Below, one piece after another: positions 1 to 6,472 of a stretch of 9,419 nt of DNA. Position 1 is the stretch's first letter; every line of letters starts with the position of its first letter. This DNA is from Rikenellaceae bacterium (GTDB lineage Bacteria; Bacteroidota; Bacteroidia; Bacteroidales; UBA932). The position numbers were made by a program, and so were the translations under genes. The notes below the pieces were generated by a model, which was given only the letters and a program-made list of their open reading frames with translations, searched no databases and was not told the origin of the DNA. Location: contig DOSU01000148.1 in NCBI GenBank assembly GCA_003513895.1, forward strand, positions 100,880 through 110,298. Direction: 5' to 3'.

Positions 1-921
1 CCACAAAATCAGGCTCTGAAAAAGGTGAACTTTTTGCCATTATGGGTACCTCAGCCTCAGTTTGCCGGGTATTATATGGCAAAGGATAAGAAAATTTATG
101 AAAAATACGGGTTAGATGTAAACATAATCAGCGGAGGATTCTCCAAGGATGTACCTGCATATTTAAAAGAGGGAAAGGCGCACTTTGGAATCATGTATTT
201 ATCGTCTGCTTTAAGAGAACGAGCAAAAGGCACCGAATTAGTTAACGTTGGACAGATTTTTCAACGAAGCGAAATAATGTTTGTTACAAAAAAATCATCC
301 GGCATTAAAACCATACATGACTTCAGAGGGAAAAAAATTGCTGTCTGGAGAACCGTCCTGGTCGAACTTACATCCGGTTTTCTAAAAAAACATAATATTT
401 CGGCGGAGGTCATTAACATAAACGAGGGCGTCAACATATTCCTAAAGGACGCCGTAGACATTTGTGCTGTGATGTATTACAATGAATATAATAGCCTTAT
501 AAATTTTGGAATAGATTCAAATGAATTAAATGTGTTTTACTTCAGAGATTTTGGAATGGATTTTCCCGAAGACGGGATTTATTGCATGGAGCAAACCTAC
601 AAAGACGATCCTGACTTATGCGAAAAGTTTGTTAAAGCATCACTGGAAGGCTGGAGTTATGCTCTTTTGCATCCGGATGAAACTTTGAAAGTACTCAGGG
701 CATATCAAAAAATTGGAACATTCAGGGATAATTTGTCTCATTCCAAGTGGATGCTTAATTCCATGAAGGACCTTATTCAGCCTCTGGGTAAAAATGTAAT
801 TTCAGGGGAACTTTTGGAATCGGACTACATTAATACTGCCAAGTTTCTTAGAAAAAACAAGTTTATTGACACCATACCGGAATTCAACGATTTTTTTAGA
901 GGTACAATAAAATATGAGTAG
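1..921 (+). CDS. NMT1/THI5-like ABC-type substrate-binding protein, 5' end outside the window
   Basis: The reading frame is open from base 1, so the 306 residues visible are the C-terminal part; a GTG at 25 is in frame but is probably internal because conserved family sequence begins within a few residues of it. The stretch reading FLPLWVPQPQFAGYYMAKDK, then IYEKYGLDV, is the hallmark N-terminal region of NMT1/THI5 (SsuA-like) periplasmic binding proteins, and IHDFRGKKIAVWR (about residues 105-117) is the second family signature before the hinge. Such proteins bind small ligands such as pyrimidines, thiamin precursors, sulfonates or nitrate; the ligand cannot be read from this sequence. A signal peptide would lie upstream of the window. 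The stop overlaps the start of the Cache gene by 8 bases, which implies translational coupling. No permease or ATPase gene follows, so this may be a sensing rather than a transport component. Family call is firm, role is inference. Confidence 0.85.
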   Translation, partial: PQNQALKKVNFLPLWVPQPQFAGYYMAKDKKIYEKYGLDVNIISGGFSKDVPAYLKEGKAHFGIMYLSSALRERAKGTELVNVGQIFQRSEIMFVTKKSSGIKTIHDFRGKKIAVWRTVLVELTSGFLKKHNISAEVININEGVNIFLKDAVDICAVMYYNEYNSLINFGIDSNELNVFYFRDFGMDFPEDGIYCMEQTYKDDPDLCEKFVKASLEGWSYALLHPDETLKVLRAYQKIGTFRDNLSHSKWMLNSMKDLIQPLGKNVISGELLESDYINTAKFLRKNKFIDTIPEFNDFFRGTIKYE

Positions 922-1825
922 CATAAATAATATTAAAGCAAACTCTCTGAGGGTTATAATCATTGTATTATCAATCTTCGGTTGTTACATTCTTTTTTTT
1001 GCAGGAGAGATGGCGTATAAAGAGATATTCAGAAAAAAATTAAGGATTGAATATCATAAGGAACGTCTGTTAGCAGAGGTAAAGAGGATAAATACCATTA
1101 TGGAATCTGCTCAGAAAACGCCTCAGGACCTGGCTTATATAATGGAGTTTCACAATGCCGGATTGGAAGAAATGAATATTTTAATGCAATCGGTTCTGTT
1201 TAACAACGAAGAGTTATTCGGGGGAGCAATTGCATTCGAACCATATAAGTTCAACAAAGATTCCCTCTACTTTTCCCCGTATGTATTTAGAAGTGCAGAT
1301 TCTATTGTTAACACAAATTTAAACGATCCGGATTACAATTACTTTTACAAGGACTGGTATCTGATTCCAAAAACGCTTAAGAAACCTGTGTGGAGCGAAC
1401 CTTATTTCGACGAAGGTGGCGGAAACACTTTAATGTCCACTTATTCGGTGCCATTTTATAAATTCGACGGAAATAAAGAGATATTCCAGGGAATAGTTAC
1501 TGTTGACGTCTCGATTGAATGGCTTAAAGAAGCAGTAGAATCGATTGGCAATGTAATGAAAGGGCATGCAATATTAATATCGGAAAATGGAACAATAATA
1601 GCGGCGCAGGATAAAAATTGGATATACAACGAAACAATATTCTCTCTGGCTACAGAAATGAATTTGCCTGTACTGAGGGAAATAGGGAGAGAGTTGCAAA
1701 AGGGAATATCAGGGATAAAAGAGATAAGTGTATTTCATAAGAGCAAGGATTGGGTGGCATTTTATTCTTCGGTTAAAGTTAACAAATGGGGCATGTTATT
1801 ACTTATACCCGAAAGTCAACTGTAA
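914..1825 (+). CDS. Membrane-anchored periplasmic Cache (dCache) sensor protein lacking an output domain
   Basis: The protein has 303 residues. Residues about 12-34 form one hydrophobic helix, followed by a charged, probably helical stretch (35-68) and a double Cache-type extracytoplasmic domain. The membrane-distal part carries the pattern DWYLIPKTLKKPVWSEPYFD (147-166), followed by STYSVPFY (175-182); the membrane-proximal part contains GIVTVDVSIEWL (193-204) and HAILISENGTIIA (218-230). Family members normally continue into a second membrane helix, HAMP and a SpoIIE phosphatase, kinase, cyclase or chemotaxis domain. Here the frame stops at VNKWGMLLLIPESQL, right where helix two would start. 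None of the three frames downstream encodes a helix or phosphatase remnant, so a single frameshift or nonsense mutation does not explain it. The ATG overlaps the binding-protein stop, and AGAGG lies about 11 bases upstream. It probably receives the ligand-loaded binding protein; the output route is unknown. It may alternatively be a degraded sensor. Confidence 0.8.
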   Translation: MSSINNIKANSLRVIIIVLSIFGCYILFFAGEMAYKEIFRKKLRIEYHKERLLAEVKRINTIMESAQKTPQDLAYIMEFHNAGLEEMNILMQSVLFNNEELFGGAIAFEPYKFNKDSLYFSPYVFRSADSIVNTNLNDPDYNYFYKDWYLIPKTLKKPVWSEPYFDEGGGNTLMSTYSVPFYKFDGNKEIFQGIVTVDVSIEWLKEAVESIGNVMKGHAILISENGTIIAAQDKNWIYNETIFSLATEMNLPVLREIGRELQKGISGIKEISVFHKSKDWVAFYSSVKVNKWGMLLLIPESQL

Positions 1826-1827
1826 AA

Positions 1828-1845
1828 TAAATTACATGTAATTTA
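1828..1845. promoter_or_regulatory. 18-bp perfect palindrome, candidate operator or weak hairpin
   Basis: The sequence taaattacatgtaattta is a perfect 18-base palindrome that begins two bases after the Cache gene stop codon and ends 32 bases before the DUF697 start. It could be a dimeric regulator site or an AT-only hairpin at the end of the upstream transcript. The symmetry is directly visible; the function is inferred. Confidence 0.4.
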
Positions 1846-1855
1846 AAATATTTCT

Positions 1856-1872
1856 CAAAATTTAAAATTTTG
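1856..1872. promoter_or_regulatory. Second inverted repeat overlapping a near-consensus -7 box
   Basis: CAAAATTT and AAATTTTG flank a single central A, giving a perfect 8-bp inverted repeat five bases before the DUF697 ATG. Its right arm ends in AAATTTTG, one mismatch from the Bacteroidota -7 consensus TAnnTTTG. If this box is used, transcription would start at or just after the first ATG and the second in-frame ATG (1905) would be the start. AT-only symmetry arises easily by chance. Confidence 0.3.
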
Positions 1873-1877
1873 GTATT

Positions 1878-2396
1878 ATGGAAAAAAAGAAAGAAGAACC
1901 AACAATGGAAGAGTCAAAGAACCCAACCGTTGAGCCCGATCAATTAAAGCTGGATCTTGCCGGAAAGGTTGTTAAAAAGTACATGTACTGGTCTATGGGC
2001 GCAGGTTTGATACCTGTTCCGGTCCTGGATATGGCAACAGTTTCAGGAGTACAGCTAAAAATGTTGAGCGAAATTTCAAAGATTTATGATGTAAAATTTT
2101 CAGAAAACGCAGGCAAGTCGATAATAGCAGCGTTGCTGGGAAGTATTACTGCCGGTGCACTCACAAGAAGCACATTAACAAGTTTTATAAAATCAATTCC
2201 AATTATTGGCTTTCTTGGTTCTTTGTCCATGCCGATATACTCAGGAGCTGCAACCTGGGCAATTGGAAAAGTATTTATACAGCACTTTGCAACAGGCGGA
2301 ACATTTTTAAATTTTGATCCTCAAAAAGTAAAGGACTATTTCGCCGATTTATACAAACAAGGTCAAACAGTAGCTGAGAATATTAAGTCGGCTTAA
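1878..2396 (+). CDS. DUF697 (YcjF-like C-terminal) membrane protein
   Basis: The protein has 172 residues. After a charged, low-complexity N-terminus rich in Lys, Glu and Pro (1-23), the sequence reads VKKYMYWSMGAGLIPVPVLD (32-51) and then VSGVQLKMLSEISKIYDV (55-72), which is the signature of the DUF697 family. Hydrophobic Gly/Ala-rich segments follow at about 82-98 and 103-128, and the C-terminus is polar. Larger relatives carry an Era-like GTPase before this region; here it stands alone, as is common in Bacteroidota. The biochemical function is unknown; association with the inner membrane is likely. An in-frame ATG at 1905 is an alternative start, and neither ATG has a clear ribosome binding site. 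The gap from the Cache gene contains two palindromes, so it may be a separate transcription unit. A hairpin follows the stop. Confidence 0.85.
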   Translation: MEKKKEEPTMEESKNPTVEPDQLKLDLAGKVVKKYMYWSMGAGLIPVPVLDMATVSGVQLKMLSEISKIYDVKFSENAGKSIIAALLGSITAGALTRSTLTSFIKSIPIIGFLGSLSMPIYSGAATWAIGKVFIQHFATGGTFLNFDPQKVKDYFADLYKQGQTVAENIKSA

Positions 2397-2416
2397 TTCA
2401 AAAAACCACATAAAAT

Positions 2417-2445
2417 TGATGCGGGGTTTTTCCGGCTCCGCATCA
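2417..2445. terminator. GC-rich hairpin, probable bidirectional terminator
   Basis: TGATGCGG (2417-2424) pairs perfectly with CCGCATCA (2438-2445), with a GT and a GC pair possible inside the stem. It lies 20 bases after the DUF697 stop. On the plus strand it is followed by AT-rich but not strictly T-rich sequence. On the minus strand the stem is followed by ATTTTATGTGG and then TTTTTT, so it could also end the minus-strand phosphopantetheinyl transferase operon. The stem is certain as sequence; the direction is inferred. Confidence 0.6.
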
Positions 2446-2458
2446 GTTAATTTACTAA

Positions 2459-2668
2459 TTGAAAAAAATATCTGATATGATATTAGGATTGTTTTATGTC
2501 TTTATCTGTTTTATTGTAGGGATGCTGGGGAGAAGAACTTATATCGGTTTTTGGATGAACTTTATATTTTCAATTTTCTTCACACCCATATTTCCGCTTA
2601 TTTACATTATTATTGCTTCAAAAAGAGGGATTTCAGGGAAAAAATTCAACGCCAAACAGAGAGTTTAG
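2459..2668 (+). CDS. Small two-helix membrane protein
   Basis: This is a 69-residue frame starting with TTG at 2459 (MKKISDMILG); ATG at 2477, seven codons in, is the alternative start and leaves 63 residues. Two hydrophobic segments (about 8-24 and 31-53) are separated by the polar turn GRRTYIGFW, and the tail is basic (SKRGISGKKFNAKQRV). The layout, with an Arg/Lys-Ile-Gly-Phe motif before the second helix, a Pro in mid-helix and a Ser-Lys-rich exit, resembles small uncharacterised membrane proteins common in Bacteroidota; this resemblance is from memory, not a search. The last 36 bases overlap the end of the convergent phosphopantetheinyl transferase gene. A hairpin lies only 13 bases upstream, which leaves little room for a promoter, so expression may depend on read-through. 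It could be a chance frame, but the protein is too membrane-protein-like for that to be the first choice. Confidence 0.55.
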   Translation: MKKISDMILGLFYVFICFIVGMLGRRTYIGFWMNFIFSIFFTPIFPLIYIIIASKRGISGKKFNAKQRV

Positions 2669-3295
2669 CTCCCGGAAACTTATATTCTTTTCTTCTTTAT
2701 CTGAAGCTATACAGCAAGATATTGCCGTGCAGATATCATTGTGGTGGGAAAACCAACTTGTTCCGTCTATTAAAACACGGTCGTCCCTAATTTCAATATT
2801 CCCGGAAGGAACAAGAGAAAGTCCTCTGCCGTCTGCCTTTATGGCGCTTTCCAATTGGGTCCAGTAATAATAGAACTTTCTGATTTTGTTGCCGGATGAA
2901 TGTATAATGTTCCACACCTCTTTTGAAAAGATGTTTTCAAAATCCAGAAGATCTACTTCTTTAATTTTCTCAATATCCATACCTACCCGGCAACTTTCCG
3001 AGAAAACAACAGCAGCACAATTATCGGTATGTGAAATGTTGAAATCGAAGGGGGAATCGGGGAAAAAGGGTCTTCCGGTGGTATTGTATTGCAAGTTACA
3101 GGCTTTATAATTCTCATAGCCGTTCTCAAACAGCATTTGTGCCAATAAAACAGAAGATGTGAGCAACAGATTTTTGTCGACATCTCTTTTAAGGCCTGCC
3201 AGTCTTGACTTCGATTCCGGAGACAATAGAGATTTCAAACAGTCCGGATCGGCTTTTTGAATAATGGCGGTATTTGCAAAATAGACCTTTATCAT
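2633..3295 (-). CDS. Sfp/HetI-type 4'-phosphopantetheinyl transferase
   Basis: The 220-residue protein has the size and motif order of Sfp-like transferases, which move the 4'-phosphopantetheine arm from coenzyme A to a serine of carrier proteins in NRPS, PKS or fatty-acid-like synthases. Visible motifs are GRPFF (74-78), FNISHT (85-90), the Mg-binding VGMDIE (104-109, with D107 and E109) and WTQLESAIKADGRGL (145-159), in which E149 and K153 match the conserved Glu and Lys. The residue before the Glu, usually Lys in this motif, is Leu148. The ATG lies 3 bases after the thioesterase stop, so it is the last gene of the minus-strand operon. Its end overlaps the small membrane protein gene on the other strand. 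The C-terminal 25 residues or so extend beyond the recognised domain. Being an Sfp type rather than AcpS, it probably serves secondary or specialised carrier proteins, none of which is encoded in the window. Confidence 0.93.
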   Translation of the reverse strand: MIKVYFANTAIIQKADPDCLKSLLSPESKSRLAGLKRDVDKNLLLTSSVLLAQMLFENGYENYKACNLQYNTTGRPFFPDSPFDFNISHTDNCAAVVFSESCRVGMDIEKIKEVDLLDFENIFSKEVWNIIHSSGNKIRKFYYYWTQLESAIKADGRGLSLVPSGNIEIRDDRVLIDGTSWFSHHNDICTAISCCIASDKEEKNISFRELNSLFGVEFFP

Positions 3296-3298
3296 GGT

Positions 3299-4006
3299 TT
3301 AAATTGATTCATTAATTTTATCGACTATAAGCCTGCAAATTTCAGAAGTATTATTGAAAATAAAAAAATGACCGCCTTCAAATCTATGGATGGAGATTGA
3401 CAAACTGGTTTCTTGTTGCCAGGCAGATGCATCTTCATTACTAATATTTTCCCCGGTACCGAGTAAAACAGCAATCGGTGTTTTAACAGGCATATCGGAA
3501 GGTTCGTACTTGTAGCAAGATATCGACTTGAAATCGGCCCTTATAACCGGGAGGAAATACTTGACAAAACTTTCGTCGGCTAGCAGTTCCTCGGGAGTGC
3601 CCTCCATTTTCCGGAGCATATTTAAAAAAAGATTGTCGGGTAAAGCAAATGTATCATCGGATTTCATTAATGATGCTGCTGTTTGTCCCGATACAAAAAG
3701 AGTTACCGGAAGGTTCAGCCCCTTTTTCGCAATATACCGGCAAAGAGTGAGCGAAAGCAAAGCTCCAAGACTGTGGCCGAATATCACATACTTACCCTCA
3801 ATTTTATTTTCAATCTGAAGGAACAGGTCTTCGGTCATCTCTTCAATGCTGCCAAGCAACGGTTCTAAAATTCTTTTTCCTCTTCCGGGTAATTCCAGAT
3901 TACAGAGCTCAATGTTTTCCGGAAGGAATTTTTTGAATTCAGAGTATGAATAGGCGTTTCCGCCTGAGTAGGGGATACAGAAAAGTTTTATGGAGTTAAG
4001 GCCCAT
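3299..4006 (-). CDS. Type II (editing) thioesterase, GrsT family
   Basis: This 235-residue alpha/beta hydrolase matches stand-alone thioesterases that clear stalled or wrongly loaded acyl groups from carrier proteins. Signatures in order: FCIPYSGGNAYSY (9-21), the oxyanion-loop region; LPGRGKR (39-45); the nucleophile elbow FGHSLGA (76-82, Ser79); and GGHFFIF (211-217, His213). The third triad residue, an Asp about 26-28 residues before the His in characterised relatives, falls at Glu186/Asn187 in LGTGENISNED, so the acid may be Glu or displaced. The conserved Trp that follows (W196) is present. The gene begins 18 bases after the PLP enzyme and ends 3 bases before the transferase ATG. The pairing with an Sfp-type transferase strongly indicates carrier-protein chemistry, but no synthase is in this operon. 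No signal peptide, so cytoplasmic. Confidence 0.92.
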   Translation of the reverse strand: MGLNSIKLFCIPYSGGNAYSYSEFKKFLPENIELCNLELPGRGKRILEPLLGSIEEMTEDLFLQIENKIEGKYVIFGHSLGALLSLTLCRYIAKKGLNLPVTLFVSGQTAASLMKSDDTFALPDNLFLNMLRKMEGTPEELLADESFVKYFLPVIRADFKSISCYKYEPSDMPVKTPIAVLLGTGENISNEDASAWQQETSLSISIHRFEGGHFFIFNNTSEICRLIVDKINESI

Positions 4007-4024
4007 TGTATAAGCAGAGACGAG

Positions 4025-5143
4025 TTATTTTTTATCGAGCAGTGATTCAATTTTCGATGATGCTTTTAATCCGCTTCCGGTGAGAGAGACTACTACTTTT
4101 TCGTTCTTTCCGATAATTCCGGCATATTGTTTAAGCGCCGCCACGGCCGCTGCCGAAGTGGGCTCTATGTATACTCCTTGCAGGGCTGAGGTTTTCAAAG
4201 CTTCAATTATATCGGTATCGTCCACGGTAACAAAATCGCCGCCTGTCTTTTGCACAACATCAATAATCTGTTTTATTCTCACAGGTTTATGGATGGCGAT
4301 GCCTTCGGCAATGGATGGATTATGAGAAGAAATAGGGGTGGGCCTGCCTTCGACAAAATCCTTGAGCGGGCAGCACTTATTGCTTTGCACTGCCATCAAC
4401 TTAGGCATCTTGTCTATTATTCCGGCTCTTTTCATCTCTGCAAGGCCAAGGTAGACTCCTAAAATTTGCGAACCGCTGCCAACAGGTGCGAAAAAATAAT
4501 CGGGAGCCTGCCAGTTCAATTGTTCGACAATCTCGTATATCACAGTTTTAGCACCATGTATAAAATATGGGTTCCATGCATGGGCCGCGTAATAGCTTTT
4601 CTTTGCACCTTCAATTGCCGCATTTGCACAGTCTATTCGGTTTCCTTCTATCTCATGAAGTTCTGCGCCATATGCCCTTACCTGCACTGTTTTCCCGGCA
4701 GAATTGCCGGCAGGCATATAGATGTTGGCTTTAATTTTCGCACGGGCACAATAGGCAGCTACTGCACAAGCCGAATTGCCCGACGAATCTTCAACAATTT
4801 CCTTTATGCCCAATTCTCTGCACTTATTTATCATCAAAGCAGCCCCTCTGTCCTTAAATGAGCCCGTAGGCAGGAGAAACTCCATTTTCCCAAGAACCGG
4901 CAACCCCCAGAATTCCATTGGAACCAGAGGGGTAAAACCTTCATTAAAAGAAGCGATCGAGTTGAAGTTGTCCAGAGGAAGTACCTGACGGTAACGCCAC
5001 ATCGTTTTCTCTTCCGGAAGGCGGCTTCTGTCAAGAGCGGGCATGTAATCAAGATCGAGATAGCTGCCGCATTCGCAGCGCCATATTGGTTCATTGGCTG
5101 GATAGTGCGCCCCGCATACAGGGCAGATAAACTGGCAAGTCAT
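4025..5143 (-). CDS. Threonine-synthase-like PLP-dependent enzyme with N-terminal zinc ribbon
   Basis: The chosen start gives 372 residues. An N-terminal zinc ribbon has C7-x2-C10 and C23-x-C25. The fold-type II PLP domain follows: PTGSFKDRG (92-100) contains the Schiff-base Lys97; SSGNSACA (120-127) is the substrate-carboxylate loop; PVGSGSQILG (220-229) is the phosphate-binding loop; VSLTGSGLKAS (352-362) resembles the TGHGLK ending of threonine synthases. Threonine synthase converts O-phosphohomoserine to threonine, but relatives such as cysteate synthase do other beta- or gamma-replacements, so the substrate is open. The frame extends upstream to 5212, but that would overlap the symporter gene by 64 bases and adds an Arg-rich stretch not seen in the family; ATG at 5143 leaves a natural 5-base gap after the symporter stop. 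Operon neighbours (amino-acid symporter, thioesterase, phosphopantetheinyl transferase) hint that it makes or uses an unusual amino acid rather than serving threonine supply. Confidence 0.88.
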   Translation of the reverse strand: MTCQFICPVCGAHYPANEPIWRCECGSYLDLDYMPALDRSRLPEEKTMWRYRQVLPLDNFNSIASFNEGFTPLVPMEFWGLPVLGKMEFLLPTGSFKDRGAALMINKCRELGIKEIVEDSSGNSACAVAAYCARAKIKANIYMPAGNSAGKTVQVRAYGAELHEIEGNRIDCANAAIEGAKKSYYAAHAWNPYFIHGAKTVIYEIVEQLNWQAPDYFFAPVGSGSQILGVYLGLAEMKRAGIIDKMPKLMAVQSNKCCPLKDFVEGRPTPISSHNPSIAEGIAIHKPVRIKQIIDVVQKTGGDFVTVDDTDIIEALKTSALQGVYIEPTSAAAVAALKQYAGIIGKNEKVVVSLTGSGLKASSKIESLLDKK

Positions 5144-5148
5144 GTTTG

Positions 5149-6381
5149 TTATATGGTTAAGGTTTCTCCTTCGCTTTTTGCGACAATGGCTGCTCCTGTA
5201 AGGTCGCCCCACACGTTTACGGCAGATCGAATCATATCAAGAGGTTGTTGAACAACCAGCACAAGTCCAATCCCTTCCAGAGGGAGCCCGACAGCTTTAA
5301 GTACCACAGCCAGCATAACTAATCCTGCAAGCGGAATGCCTGCTGTACCAATTGCAGCTAAAAGGCTTGTAAGTACTACAACAACCTGCTGCACCAACGT
5401 GAGCTCTATACCATAGGCTTGTGCAATAAACAAAGCGGTAACACTCTCAAATAAAGCGGTTCCGTTCATATTTACAGTATTTCCCAGAGGCAGACAAAAA
5501 CTTGCAATTTTTCGGGATACTCCGCTTTTTTCCTGAATATCCTGTATATTTATTGGTAACGATGCAGCAGAGGATGCTGTGAAAAAAGTGGTCATGAGCC
5601 CAGTCCCCATCTGTTTCATAAACTTAAACGGATTCTTACGTGTAAATAATAAAAATATAGCCGGTAATATGCCAAGACCCTGAATCAGACAACCTCCTGC
5701 AATAATTGCTGAGTATATCCCAAGGCTGGTAAACATAACTTTCAATGCTGCCGGATTTCCGGCCTGAGCGCCAACCATTGAAGATACAACGCCAAACAAT
5801 CCAAAAGGGGCAAAACGGATAACAAGAAATGTTATTTTTATCATAACCTCATACAATCCGTTAAACACATCTGTTAAAAGTGTACGGGTTTTATTTGTTG
5901 ATGTGGTAATGAAAAATCCAAACAGAATGGCAAAGAATATTACCGGAAGCATACTTCCGTCGGCCATGGAACGTATAATATTATTCGGAACAATTGCTAC
6001 AATCTGATCAATGAATGAAACTTCAGTACTGGCAATATTTGTAACAGTTTCTTTTAATTGTAAGTCAACTCCCACTCCGGGTTCGAATGTATTTACAAGA
6101 ACCAAACCTAATACGCAGGCAATAAGAGTAGTAACGATGTAATAGGCAAATGTTTTACCGGCTATACGGCCTAAATCCTTAGTCTCTCCAATGCTGGAAA
6201 CACCCATAACCAATGCACTGAACACGAGTGGTATTATAACCATCTGAAGGCCTCTCAAAAACAGATCTCCAAGCCACTTTGTGTAGATTGTGTATTCATG
6301 ACCAAATAGTCCTAACAGGATACCTAAACTTATTCCAATCAGAATCTGCCAAGGTAAAGCGAGCTTAAATTTTTTCACCAT
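5149..6381 (-). CDS. DAACS-family sodium/proton:glutamate/dicarboxylate symporter
   Basis: This 410-residue inner-membrane transporter has the full length and core motifs of the GltP/GltPh family: the serine-rich hairpin 1 tip SSAASLP (270-276), the helix 7 unwound motif NMNGTA (304-309), the hairpin 2 AIGTAGIPLAG (343-353) and helix 8 LDMIRSAVNVWGDLTGAAIVAKSE (starting at 381; written here in shortened form, key residues D382, R385, N389, D393). Aligned with GltPh, R385 matches R397, which binds the side-chain carboxylate, so an acidic substrate such as glutamate, aspartate or a C4-dicarboxylate is likely. N306 replaces the Asp of the usual NMDGT motif (GltPh D312), a cation ligand. It is the first gene of the minus-strand operon: a TACATTTG promoter box lies 38-45 bases upstream, and the PLP enzyme follows after 5 bases. 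A clear Shine-Dalgarno is absent. Helices alternate through the whole length with no truncation. Confidence 0.93.
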   Translation of the reverse strand: MVKKFKLALPWQILIGISLGILLGLFGHEYTIYTKWLGDLFLRGLQMVIIPLVFSALVMGVSSIGETKDLGRIAGKTFAYYIVTTLIACVLGLVLVNTFEPGVGVDLQLKETVTNIASTEVSFIDQIVAIVPNNIIRSMADGSMLPVIFFAILFGFFITTSTNKTRTLLTDVFNGLYEVMIKITFLVIRFAPFGLFGVVSSMVGAQAGNPAALKVMFTSLGIYSAIIAGGCLIQGLGILPAIFLLFTRKNPFKFMKQMGTGLMTTFFTASSAASLPINIQDIQEKSGVSRKIASFCLPLGNTVNMNGTALFESVTALFIAQAYGIELTLVQQVVVVLTSLLAAIGTAGIPLAGLVMLAVVLKAVGLPLEGIGLVLVVQQPLDMIRSAVNVWGDLTGAAIVAKSEGETLTI

Positions 6382-6403
6382 ATAAGAAGTAGTATTTATA
6401 AAA

Positions 6404-6414
6404 GACTGAGTCAG
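6404..6414. promoter_or_regulatory. Short palindrome near the predicted symporter transcription start
   Basis: GACTGAGTCAG contains two overlapping odd palindromes (GACTgAGTC and CTGAgTCAG). It sits a few bases downstream of the -7 box, at about the expected transcription start and in the untranslated leader of the symporter operon, a position where a repressor would block transcription. The symmetry is short, so this is only a candidate operator. Confidence 0.25.
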
Positions 6415-6418
6415 CCTA

Positions 6419-6426
6419 CAAATGTA
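6419..6426 (-). promoter_or_regulatory. Bacteroidota -7 promoter box for the symporter operon
   Basis: On the minus strand this reads TACATTTG, a perfect match to TAnnTTTG, the -7 element recognised by the Bacteroidota primary sigma factor. It lies 38 bases before the symporter ATG and just downstream of the hairpin terminator, exactly where the operon needs a promoter. A clear TTTG at -33 is not seen; that region is the T-run of the terminator. Confidence 0.65.
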
Positions 6427-6439
6427 GTAAATATTAGCT

Positions 6440-6465
6440 AAAAAAAAGCCCGCTGAGAAGCGGGC
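6440..6465 (-). terminator. Rho-independent terminator, minus strand
   Basis: On the minus strand GCCCGCT pairs perfectly with AGCGGGC across a TCTC loop (6448-6465) and is followed by eight T residues (6447-6440). This is a textbook intrinsic terminator. It lies 145 bases beyond the histidine kinase stop and 14 bases before the symporter promoter box, so it insulates the two minus-strand units. It may also end a short RNA starting in the gap. On the plus strand the T-run is missing, so it is directional. Confidence 0.9.
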
Positions 6466-6472
6466 ATAAATA

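Noticed and set aside
25..27. GTG as the true start of the substrate-binding protein
   Set aside because: The frame is open upstream to base 1 and conserved mature-domain sequence begins at once, which leaves no room for the expected signal peptide.
2551..2867. Two further plus-strand frames overlapping the small membrane protein and transferase genes
   Set aside because: They are in other frames of real genes and show no domain or membrane pattern of their own.
3528..3868. Plus-strand frames opposite the thioesterase gene
   Set aside because: They are shadows of the thioesterase coding strand without an independent start signal or family resemblance.
4466..4861. 131-codon open frame on the plus strand
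   Set aside because: It lies entirely antisense inside the PLP-enzyme gene, whose motifs are unmistakable, and its translation (Cys-, Ser- and aromatic-rich) shows no recognisable domain.
5144..5212. N-terminal extension of the threonine-synthase-like gene (23 residues rich in Arg and Lys)
   Set aside because: It overlaps the end of the symporter gene and lies outside the family's domain; ATG at 5143 gives a normal length and a 5-base gap.
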